Of a DNA stretch of 64,000 nucleotides, positions 45,363 through 55,747 are shown piece by piece. The first letter of the stretch is position 1, and every line of letters begins with the position of its first letter. The stretch is from NCBI GenBank assembly GCA_021399445.1, contig JAJTUQ010000009.1:451501-515500 (forward strand), written 5' to 3'. This stretch comes from Xylogone sp. PMI_703 (taxonomy: Eukaryota > Ascomycota > Leotiomycetes). The position numbers were made by a program, and so were the translations under genes. The notes below the pieces were generated by a model, which made no database searches, was not told the DNA's origin, and saw nothing but the letters and a program-made list of their open reading frames with translations.

Positions 45363-46671
45363 ATGATTCGCGGAAAGCCTCATCAGCCCTCTAAGAACCA
45401 CGCAAACAGTCCAGAAGCCCCTCTAGTATATACCCCCTCAGAAGACGGGCATTCGAAGATGGGTGAGATACTTATCGAACAGAGAGTGACTAGCACTCCT
45501 AATATAACGCAAGTTATCGCAGAATAGATGATGCTGAGTATAGATACTAATTGGATTCTCTTCCAGAACGAATGACATCGTTATTGCTGTCATGGGAGTG
45601 ACCGGAGTCGGGAAAAGTACGTTTATATCATTTTTTTCGAAGACTGCAAAGATTGGGCAAAGCCTTGAATCATGTAAGCTATAAATATCGTCATTATAGA
45701 TGATACAGTAACTTGAACTTCCCTAGGCACGGCGGATGTAAGCATTCACGAGGCAACAATTGGATCCCATAAGTGTTATCTCATCGACACCCCTGGTTTC
45801 GATGACACACACCGATCTGATACCGACATTCTCCGTGAGATAGCAGATTGGCTAAATCGCTCCTATCAAGCCAATATTCAGCTCTCTGGAATCGTGTATC
45901 TCCAGAGAATTACAGACCCAAGGGTCGGGTGGCAGTTCGCTAAAGAATCTCCGTATGTTTAAGAAGCTCTGTGGCCCGAAAGGACTTTCATGTGTGGTTC
46001 TCGCAACTACAATGTGGTCCTATGTCCCACCTGAAGATGGCGAGAGGCGTGAAAAGGAGCTTATCTCCAATAAAGACTTTTGGGGGGAGATGGTAAATCA
46101 GGGCAGTAAGGTTATGCGACAGGATCAAGACGAGGTCTCGGCAATCGGTATCATTCAATATATCATCGGACAGCGTCGCCGAGTGGTGCTTGATATCCAA
46201 GAAGAAATGGCGAGCGGAAAGACTCTTGATGAAACATCAGCCGGTCGCGAACTTGAAGCAGAGATAGAGCGGATGAGAAAGCGGCACGAAGCAGATATGA
46301 GGGATCTTCGCGAGGAAATGATGGATGCCCAAAGGACCAATGATAAAAAGGCTCAAGAAGAGATTGCGGCTATTCGGGCTGAGCTGCAGAAGAAGTTAGA
46401 TCAGGATAGAGAAGACATAGAACGGATGCGTGTCACAGTGGAGGAACTCCAGAAAGAGCGAGATGAAGAGCTTCGTGAGGCACGGGAGAAAAATTATGAA
46501 AGAGAACTAAAGCATCGAGAGGCTATGGCAGAAAGTACCCTGAAACTAAAGCTGATGGAAATCGAAACCTCTCACCAGATAGAACGGACTAAACTGATTC
46601 ATGAAAAGGAAATGGCCGAGTGGAGAGCTAATGAGGCAGAAAGCCGAAGGGGTGGCTGTTTTATAATGTAG
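45363..46671 (+). pseudogene. AIG1/GIMAP-like GTPase paralogue with CaaX box, frameshifted
   Basis: Third member of the trio. Seen in one frame: NDIVIAVMGVTGVGKST, the conserved phase-1 intron (45674-45726, S|C), then LIDTPGFDDTHRSDTDIL and YLQRITDPRVG. The frame then breaks at a GGG run (45927-45929), where one extra G would explain the shift. In the next frame it resumes as SSLKNLRMFKKLCG, LATTMW and a long charged coiled coil, ending CFIM, a CaaX box of the farnesyl type. The upstream exon is uncertain; I take the ATG at 45363 as the likely start, but no donor of matching phase was found. As written it would stop shortly after the GTPase switch region. It may be a recent pseudogene or a base-call error. 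Confidence 0.75.
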
Positions 46672-47517
46672 ATAGACGATTACTGATATTTGTCATGACG
46701 GAAACTTGATATAAAATTTTAATCTGGTAGCCAGTCAGGTAGAAACTAGCAGAATCCTGATAACTATCTTCCAGTTGACTTTCTTTCAGCCTCTTTGAGA
46801 TACGACTTTATCTTTATGACGAATAGTAATTAATAGTACCAAAACGATTAGCTTTGAAGCTATATGGACAAGTTAGCCGAGCTCTGTCCAAGCTAATTCA
46901 AGCTCAAGCTTACTCAAAATCTCTTCCTTTTCTCAGTCATGTCAAAGTATTTGACAAATATATTACCTCAGATATACCATTCCCTCGTAGTCACTATGTT
47001 GTTGAGTCATGTGACCCCATGCTCCAGCCAATCCCCTTGTTATATAGCTCTTCCTTTAATTTCAGTTCTCTCTGCAACCCAGCAACATACCACATCTTCT
47101 TTCGTCCTGAAATAGTGGTAGCAATGACTCTCTTGTTGTTCTGAAAGAGTCACTGTGCACGTGATTTTCATTTCTGAGATACATTCACGTGACTAATATC
47201 CAGATGAGACGAAATACTTACAAGTTATTGGCCAGCTGAGACTATCACGTGGCAAATCCACCGCTTTCCAGAAACGTCGCGGCACAAAATATCTCCGGCA
47301 CCGGCATTGATACCCTCGGCGAATATAAAACTTTACGGAGGCCGAATCTGCCAGCCAGCTAATACATGATTAATATCTAACGTCAGCCAGCTTCAAATAA
47401 CTTCTCGTTGTATGTGCAATTATTACGGTTAACTAATTAGATTTCCTTCAAGCTACCATTATTTCTTTATACAAATTTTCAGCGATCTTAGAACTTACGG
47501 GGATAAGCCTCAACAGA
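46672..47517. other. Intergenic region, promoter of the thioesterase
   Basis: About 850 bp without a supported gene. Contains CACGTGA-type E-box strings (near 47157 and 47192) and TCACGTGG near 47246. Confidence 0.4.
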
Positions 47518-48206
47518 ATGGGTTCCGTTGAACTAGATACAGTCATTGTTACTGGCGAAGCCATTACGGCTGACAAAACGGCCGCGTTAATTCAAGAGAG
47601 AATTCGCAATTCATCTCTCGTAAAGAAGCTTCGAGCCGATCCCACCCAGAAAGAATCCAGACCACACGCTGAATATCCCCCATCAGCAGAGTGGCGAAAT
47701 TTATTTGCAAATACTTTCATCAGGCCTGGAATAATAGAGATTCCTCCTTATATCTGGACTCAGAAGGAAGAGCAGACTTTGACCATGATCTTTCATGTTG
47801 GAAGCGATATATGTGGTCATCCAGGAATCGTCCACGGCGGATTTAGTTCGGCCGTTTTTGATGAAGCTTTGGCAAGATGTGCTTTTCCGGTCTTACCCAG
47901 TAAAGTTGGAGTAACGGCTAGTCTTCAAGTCGATTATAAGAAGCCCGTGATGGCCAATCAGATATTGGTTTTGAAAGCCAAGGTCACAGAGGTTAATGGC
48001 AGGAAAGCGTGGGTGGAAGGCCATATTGAAAGTCTCATTGAGGGTGAAGATGCCGACCAAGCAACGTCAGTGCCACTAGTCGCAGCAAAGGGTCTCTTCG
48101 TGGAGCCAAGATCTACTTATGTAAGTCAGCCCAAGCAACTGTCTGATTTTATTATACTAATAAAAATAATTAGGCGATGCAGTCTACCTATAGGGTCGAT
48201 GCTTGA
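47518..48206 (+). CDS. Hotdog-fold thioesterase (4HBT family)
   Basis: Hydrolyses acyl-CoA thioesters. Two exons (47518-48120, 48174-48206; intron GTAAGT...AATTAG) give 211 residues; ignoring the intron would give a longer, unlikely tail. The hotdog motif is GIVHGGFSSAVFDEALARCAF (His-Gly-Gly on the central helix), followed by strands VGVTASLQVDYKKPVMANQ and AWVEGHIES. The ending AMQSTYRVDA is typical of fungal members of this PaaI/THEM4-like group. No signal peptide is present; an N-terminal mitochondrial signal is not obvious. It lies just right of the GTPase block but has no evident link to it. Confidence 0.9.
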
Positions 48207-49809
48207 TTCAACTATATGGGCGTTTTGGCGATGGAGAATGGTTAGGAAATGGGTTATAGATTATAGAGACGACACCTTTAATGATCAACTTGCAGGTGAA
48301 TGGAATGCATTTTAGCATGTCTTTGATATCAGCTTTATTTTATTTGTTATGTGCCTTTTATGGAATAGGTCTTCTTTCAGACACACGATTTTAGTCATCC
48401 AATGCTGAGTTCTCATTCTCTATTCGGAACAATGGGATGATGAGAAATTTGAATAATGAAGTTGTGTGAAAAATGTAAAAAGGTTTTATCAATACGGCAA
48501 GCTGCATAACCGAAACTCTTAGACTACTGTTTCTTAAGCACGAGATCATATGCAGAACAAATGTACAGCAGTTCTGATTATTAATGATACGGGTACTGTA
48601 CAGTTACTTCCTATAATGTACCAGAAGCAAAGCGATCCATCGAGAGATAAAATCCCCATCTCACAAGACCAATCCAATTCAAGTAGCATTAGTAATGAAG
48701 ACTCGCAGATATTTCCATTACAGTTCACAAATACTCCAAAGAGTAACAAATTATAATTAACATCTATTATGACTTCAAGACGAAGGGATTTGCGTACTAG
48801 TTCCCGCTTCCCCTCTTCCTACGGTTAAAAGTCAAACCCACAATTTTCCGCCAATAAAGTAAAATTATCCCAACATTGATCTTCAATATCCCCGGGGTCG
48901 TTCCTGCATGGAGCTTTGACCGTTACTTCGGTTGCATCGAGCCGTTATAACAGCTCCCTTTCCTAGTTTCCTTTGAACCGCGATGTAGTGGGGAGCTATA
49001 GATATTGTGTTAGTCTCTTCATCAGGGAGTACACAAGCGTGCTAAAATGTAAACTTTCTAGTCTTCTAAAATCAGGAGATGATGTAGTAAGTTTGGTCAC
49101 TCTTTAGTGAAGTAGGTACTCATCAAGAACTACAACAGTTGTCGAAGTAATAGTGAGACCATTCCACTCGTGCTACTTGTACGAGAAATGAACACTCGCC
49201 GTGACAGTGTTACCTTTTCTTCGAGATGATTTTGATCGAGATGGTGATAGATAATCTGCTGGTTGATATAGCTCATAAAGATCGATGTATCATGTACATG
49301 AGAGAAATCAAGCACCGTGGTGGACTAAATATAACAGAAGACTCTTTGATTTCAAGGTTTAAAGTAGACGCACGGCCACCCATTCATGTATCTACTGCTC
49401 CTTACAGCTTTGATATAAGGGCATTTGTAAAGCGAGTCGGAGAAAGACCTTTGAAGTAGAGAAAATAATTGTTTGGTATTCCGTATATCTCGTCATAAAA
49501 TAGGCAACTAGCGCTTTTTCAACCCGCTCTCGTCCCAGAATCATGAAAAGTTAAAGGAATCTAATTATACACAAGAATGCTCCATCCAAGATAGTTCCCC
49601 TTTCTCTAGCTCTAACACTCAGTTTCAGAGCCCCGGTATAGAGAATAGTATGAGAAAAAAATGACAAGTAGCCTCCCTTATTGCGATTAAACCTAGAATA
49701 TGTGTAACCATTTTGTTGATCCCAAAAAATGCCGCCCATTGTGAAAATAAGAATGTTAAATGATCAGAATCGGATATGTTTTATTTTATACGCAGGATTG
49801 GATCTCTTT
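48207..49809. other. Intergenic region between convergent genes
   Basis: About 1.6 kb, AT-rich, between the stops of the thioesterase and the XlnR-like gene. Several short frames on both strands (for example 49226-49459) lack recognisable content. Confidence 0.4.
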
Positions 49810-52635
49810 TTATAGAGCCAACCCCGTCCCATCTGCATTCCACCGATACAGTCCCAGGATCTGTCTTCGCTTCATCGACTGCTCGCCAGGGTCCTTCGAC
49901 TCTCTTCCTCGGACTTGTGCTAGGGCAGAGCGCATTACCGTGCGGAAGTTTCTCTGGAAAGAGCAAGAAGTTTAGTCAAAACTCCTACTGATCTATGGGG
50001 CGCAAAGGAGAGAGAATCCATAGAATAGAATGAAATAAGCAAGTGTTCTTACCTGATATTCCGTCCTCAAAGTAACCACACTGGCCTCATGCGCCCTAAC
50101 AATAATCTCACAAGCATTCACTACCCCAGGACTCGCCTCACAACCCAGCTTATCCGCGATCAACAACAGCAAAAGACTTCCCTGTAGCAAATACACGCCA
50201 AAGAAGAACGGCATGAATTCCAGTCCCGGATCAAGATCCAGGATCTTCTCCACGGCTTCAGCAGCGTGGATCGCGTGTGATGTGGCGTCTAAGAATGAGG
50301 AAGTCGAGGTCCAGAGGTCTTCATCTTCCAGAAGAGAAATCGGGTCCCATTTGCCGCTGACGAGGATGTGCAGAACGTGGTGGACGTGGGTAGCGTAGGC
50401 GAGGACGATGCGGGTTTGGAGATCGGTGGTGGAGATGGAAGAGGATGAGGGTGTGCTCGAGGGGGAAGATGCTGTATCCTTGCTATCGTCCATGGTATTA
50501 TTGCTCTGCAACATCGCAGAGGAGGTGGAATCTGAATATCGCTGCTCGAATTCATTGAGACTCTGCTTGTAGATATCTAGATGAGTTGCGATCTCGTTGG
50601 CGTATCGCTGGATAGCTTGAAACCCTAATCCGAAGCGTGGGTGATTTCGAGCATGCTTGAGGTCGACGATTTCGCCGAGGATGGTCATAAGAGGGAGGAA
50701 GTATCCGAATATACTGTGGCCTGTACATCCGAAACTTGGACCTCGACGACGTGGCGGATTGGGGGGCTGTGGTTCACTCGCGAAGTCGCCAATCTGCCAC
50801 ATTTTGTCGTCCATAGGTTGGAGGAGCTGGTCGCACTCTGCGTCGAGGAGGAAAAGCGGCTTGTTGTAGCAGAGCGACAGATGGCGGTCTACAACATAGA
50901 GCAGCCACCAAACTCTTCGACGTTCTTCTCGGGCTTCTTCGGTAATGGTGGTTTCCGTGTAGTAAGCATCTTGTATACCTAGTTGATTCTGACCCCCCAG
51001 ATCAGTGGGCACTTCTCGTCCAAGCTTGAGTCTTCGAGCCAGAGTCCAGGCCTCGTTCCACCAGTGCAGACTTGCGCCTTTGTATTCGCTAGCAGAGCTA
51101 ACCGTGGCAAGATGGACATAGGTCATAACATCATCTAGGCCGTTACTGCATCCTCTCTTGATATCTGTTCCGCTCTCGTTGGTTCCATCGGGTGATATAT
51201 AGATTGAATTGATTGCTTTGCCATCTACCAGAGTTTTTGCAAAATGCGACATGGCCCCATCTGAAAGAACACCATCTATATGCGGCTTGAGCAGTCGATG
51301 TATGAGATTTAAGAGCTGTTTGCAGATGCGAGACCGAGCTGAAGGCGGTGTCGTGAGGAAGGGAGCATCACTGGAGTGTGCTGATATCCACAAGATACTA
51401 GCGAGCAGGGCTGGAGCGCACTTCCTAGGGTTATCTTGGCGGAGGAAGGATTCTTTCCGGAAGACATAGCCTAGGACATATGGCGAAATGGGATGGATCT
51501 GGTTGAAGGAGGAGCTGGTGAAATAATAGTCAAGGAGTTCACACGCATAGGAGGCGCTAAGGATTTTGCGGATATGTGGGAGGATTGGAGCAAGCACTGG
51601 GTATCGAATTGAAGGAGGTGGATTATGATGCATATGGGTGTGATTGTGATGTTGGTTCTGCGGGCTAGTTGCTTGGGCTGTCAGAGATCTGAATAGGGGT
51701 GCAGTGGTGTTTTGCGGATATCCAAGCAGTAGCTGCGTATCTCCAAAGAACGGTGATGGAGCGGCTTTGACTTTCACGGAATTGTTTGCCAGGCTGTCAG
51801 TGGTACCATCCCAGTTTCCATAGATGAGCATCGATGGCGACGTATCGCCCTGCTCAGACACGCCGTTGTCGAACATGATGTCCTCTCTGTTGTAGCCGTA
51901 CTTCTGGCCCAGGGCATCTTCCTGCAACACCACCGCGGGGCCACCCAAACCGTGCTCGAGTGAAGGGTTTAACTGGACGTCTGCCATGAATTGCTGGTAT
52001 TGGCCCTGTAGTTCGCCGACCATCTGGTGGTTTGCGAGGTCCATCTCCCACTGCTGCTGCAACTTTGGGTTGGCATCGAAAGACATCTCCTCGCTTCCTG
52101 TTGAACTCGAAGGGCTCATAGCTGTGCCTGTCCAGGGAGGATAGATCATTGCAGTATTCACCATAGGCCGATCCGGGCTCTCTGGATGCTCTGGTAAGGA
52201 TAACTGATCCGAATCATCGTTCCTGGGGCTCTGTGGCTTATGGAAGTTGTTTTCTGCTGATGCGGCGGCCAGTTGTTGTTGCTCTCGAATATACTTCCAC
52301 GACCCCTTTCCGCGCCGCTTCTGCTCCCGCAGATACATGCAAGTCATTCCATATTCTTTTGAAATTTTGTGCGTATTAGCAAAACAGCGGAAACTATACT
52401 GTGGGATCTTATTTTACAAAGCCTACATACCCAGGCATGATGCGCATGGTTTCTGGCCATCGCACTTGGTGCGCGCGAGATGGCACTGGTCGCACGCTCT
52501 GCTAATGCGCCTGCGGCCAGACTTTTCATCCTTGGAGGCCTTGGATTTCACCTTTAGTTTAGCTGGCTTTGCGACTTCAGGACGCCGAGCCAAAGGCTCT
52601 TCTTGGCCTGGAATCTGCAAGCTGGTCTGGTCCAT
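49810..52635 (-). CDS. xlnR: XlnR/Xyr1-family Zn2Cys6 transcriptional activator
   Basis: Regulator of (hemi)cellulase genes in the family's known members. Exons 52635-52431, 52355-50053 and 49953-49810 give 883 residues. The Zn cluster [11 protein letters not shown]...CDGQKPC...CLEYGMTC is completed by intron 1. The middle region matches XlnR closely in memory: [77 protein letters not shown]-like [19 protein letters not shown] and [13 protein letters not shown]. Intron 2 joins TEYQ to [17 protein letters not shown], and the end ALYRW-like [15 protein letters not shown] is the family terminus. The DNA-binding domain ([10 protein letters not shown]) differs from the CNQLRTKCDG of Aspergillus XlnR, so this may be a paralogue (for example an ACE3/CLR-4 type) rather than the orthologue. 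The start was chosen at [10 protein letters not shown]. Confidence 0.88.
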
Positions 52636-55600
52636 GTTAAAATCTACACAGCTTCCCACGATGTTTTGGAGAGAGGGTAAGATTTCGAGGTACGACTGTG
52701 AACCCCGGATGACGTGAAGAGAGTGGCGACGATACAACGCGAATCCGCACAGCAATGCTCCAATTGAAGGTATCCGAAGGACGATTTCAGAGACAACCAG
52801 AACAACAACGCAAAGGAAGAAATGGAAAAAAGGGAGAATGGGGATAAAGGCAGCAGAGTGGAGCAGGGCAAAAAAAATATAAAAGGTCCAGGCAAGAAAG
52901 GAAGAACATTTGGGAGCAAGCCGGTGTTTGGAGCTATCTACGACATACTAAAAAATTCCCATCACCAGCGCCACATGAATGCACCAGGGCTCATCTCCAG
53001 GCCCTGACCGTTTCCCCATGGAATCTTCTCTTGCAATTAACCGCCGCCAGATGAGGGGTCCGGAGATGTCAACCAGCATTCCCCATAGCGGAGCGTAGGG
53101 CTCAGAGCATTGGCTGCTGGGGCTCAACTGGCTCTCGGCAGAGGGGAGGAGCGTGGACCAGAGACAGTCCCAGAGCATGACGGCGGAGGATCACCAGGGG
53201 CGCCAGAAAGCAGGAATGCAACGTCGATGCCGTGGCAAGACCAAAGGCGCACAAATCAGGAGGCTGCTGGCAGCTGGTAGAGCCCCGAGAAGTGGGAAGA
53301 CTGGAGGTGCCAACACGCAAAACACACACAACAAAGCTGGTGCCAGCGTGCCAGAGCTCAGCAGCAGCGCATGGGCAGCGGAGAATCTCTGGATCCATCA
53401 CCGATAGGGGTTCGCGCCGGGTAAATACTGATTTCCCAACAAGGCAGCTGGCGGTGGAGACAATGATCCATTTACCCAGCAAATCAGCGACTCCTTCTGC
53501 TCTCTCATCCATACTGCTGGGCGTTGCTGGTTTCATCTGCGAGTTCGCACAGGTTCCGGATCTGCTTCGCATTTGATTCTCTTTGGCTGCTGCGTGCTCC
53601 ACCATCTCCAGCACGATGTACGATACATCATGTACTGTACTGCGGTACTGTACATTCGGCTTCAGCCGAGCACACCGTACCGTCATGCTGTACACCAGAA
53701 CCCCAACCAGGCACTTCCCAATGGCACGCGGGGCGACCTGAATGGACAATGCTACCTCGCTGCGGGTGAAAAAGTGCGGAGAAGACTCGGGGTATGCAGA
53801 ATATAATGCAGGACGTTTTCCTGGAGAACCAGAAGACGGGCCTATTCTTCGTTCTCCGTATCGCAGAGACCATGAATCAGCGACGATTGGAGCGACACGA
53901 GGGCATCACAAGGTACAGGTACAGGTACAAGTACGTATGGTACATTGATTACATCGGATGAAGCACCCAGCGCGGAGACCGAGGAAGAGCAGCAACACCA
54001 CGCAGAAAATCACCACCATGCAGGCAAGGACAGCGCAAGAACAGGAGAGCATGAAGAAAGGTGGATATCCACCATCGGCGTGCGTTCTAGCTGCTCGACG
54101 GCATATGCTTCTCAGGTCACCACGGATCAAGCGTCAAGGTCAGCTCACCTTCGGATGCGACCGTCTCCCCATCCCAGCGCAGCATCAGCATCAGCATGAG
54201 CATCATCAAGCCCCGTTCTTATCGCGGGTGGTGCGCATGCAGCAGAAAAACTAATAATCAACTGCAACAAAAGCAGAATACAATACTCCTCTACGGCATC
54301 CACTTTCCATCGGTATGTACGAATGTATGTTGGATGAACACCTGCCGTACGCCTCCAACGAGAATAATCGCTACCTCGGCAGTTCTTACCGAACCCGATT
54401 TTTGAAGCCCTCTCGAAGCCCTCATCTCCCCTCATCTCTGCGGCAATGAGCTCTACAGCTATAATGCTGAAACATCACGGCAGTCATCGCTTATCTACTA
54501 ATCAATAAAAAGTGCCACAGATGACTTCACTTCTGACATGCAGCATCGTAAGGGAGTTTTATATTTCCGACGCGGTGTTTCTCAAAAGAATCGAGGTCCA
54601 GACAACTGCCGACGTGATGTTAGCAAGTCCGGAATTGCCCCACGTAAGAAAGACCAGAGACCAGGAAATCATGTCTTTCGATGGAGGCCCCACTTGCGTC
54701 ATGGCCGAAACCAACAGCGGTGAGACAGAATCATCACAAGAGATTACATGAAGTTTGATGTCAGCTTGGAGAGAGAGCGAAAAAAAAAAGGAAAAGGGAA
54801 ACATAGCTTTGGTGTTTGTCCGTTGGCGCTAGGGGCGAATGTAGAGTGGTGACAGCGGTAAGAACTGTGGAAATGGCTCCGAGGTGGCTTGCATATGTTT
54901 TGAGAGCAAAGGAAAGAAAAGTCATGGGACGGAAAGATTACAGCCCTACTACAAGCAAGAAAGATGATGCCTATAGTCTTTGCAACTAAGGATGTTAACT
55001 TCCTATTACGCTTATCACTCGCCAGTTCGACAGCAGAAGCTTCGACACCCAACATCCGAAATATCTCAGAGATCACAGGCCACTAGTGGACACCAAATCT
55101 GGAAATCATTCATGGATAAGGACAGGCCCTGTCGTCATCTCCAGAACTATCAATAGTTAAGCATAATTTACTTCTCACCACTCACTAGGACCAAAGGATG
55201 GCGTTTTCTCCAACAATGGCTTAGAAGGCACCAGACCAACCAACATTTCCATGAATCAGAATGAAGGGACATTCCATCTGAAGAAGCACGGCCGGGCGAC
55301 TTTTGATTCGGTAGATTCTAACTGCTTTCCGCCAATGCAGCATCGGACCGAAACGGGTCTTGGACACGGGAAGCTGTTTCCGTGCTATGTGTACTCAGTA
55401 GGTTGTAATGAAGGTGAGCAGCTCGGATTTATTCCCTACGCAACGTGTACACAACATGTACAAAGTGAAGGGTTATCAACCCGGTTAATATTGTCTATAA
55501 AACAATTAGTTAGATTGCCAAAGTGATTTGAGCACGATTCCTTTGATTTAATTTAATTTATATATCATGAAATTCTGAAATAGTATATTATAAAGTTATA

Positions 55601-55747
55601 AGGCTCAAAAATAGCAAGTCCATCTCTTAAAATATCAATACTTGAAGTCCCTGTTTTCCTCCATCGCTTTAGTATTCATTTCTTTCTCCCTTTCCCTCCC
55701 TTTTCCCTAGATTGACACCTTGAATACCCCCTCCTCGTGCCAAGTTA
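52636..55747. promoter_or_regulatory. Long upstream region of the XlnR-like gene
   Basis: About 3.1 kb without a supported gene, long for this gene-dense window. The first 250 bp upstream of the start are A/G-rich on the plus strand (pyrimidine-rich on the coding strand), usual for a fungal core promoter. The 53.1-54.4 kb part is GC-richer, with several overlapping open frames but no domain. It contains short palindromes (GATGTACGATACATC near 53614) and a GGTACA microsatellite. A long regulatory region or 5' UTR is likely. Confidence 0.5.
53912..53934. repeat. GGTACA microsatellite
   Basis: Three tandem GGTACA-type units followed by AGTACG, inside the region upstream of the XlnR-like gene. 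The neighbouring sequence near 54182 has a CATCAG run of similar length. Confidence 0.8.

Noticed and set aside
53102..53749. 215-codon minus-strand frame in the XlnR upstream region
   Set aside because: Overlaps other long frames in GC-richer DNA, composition unlike protein, no motif.
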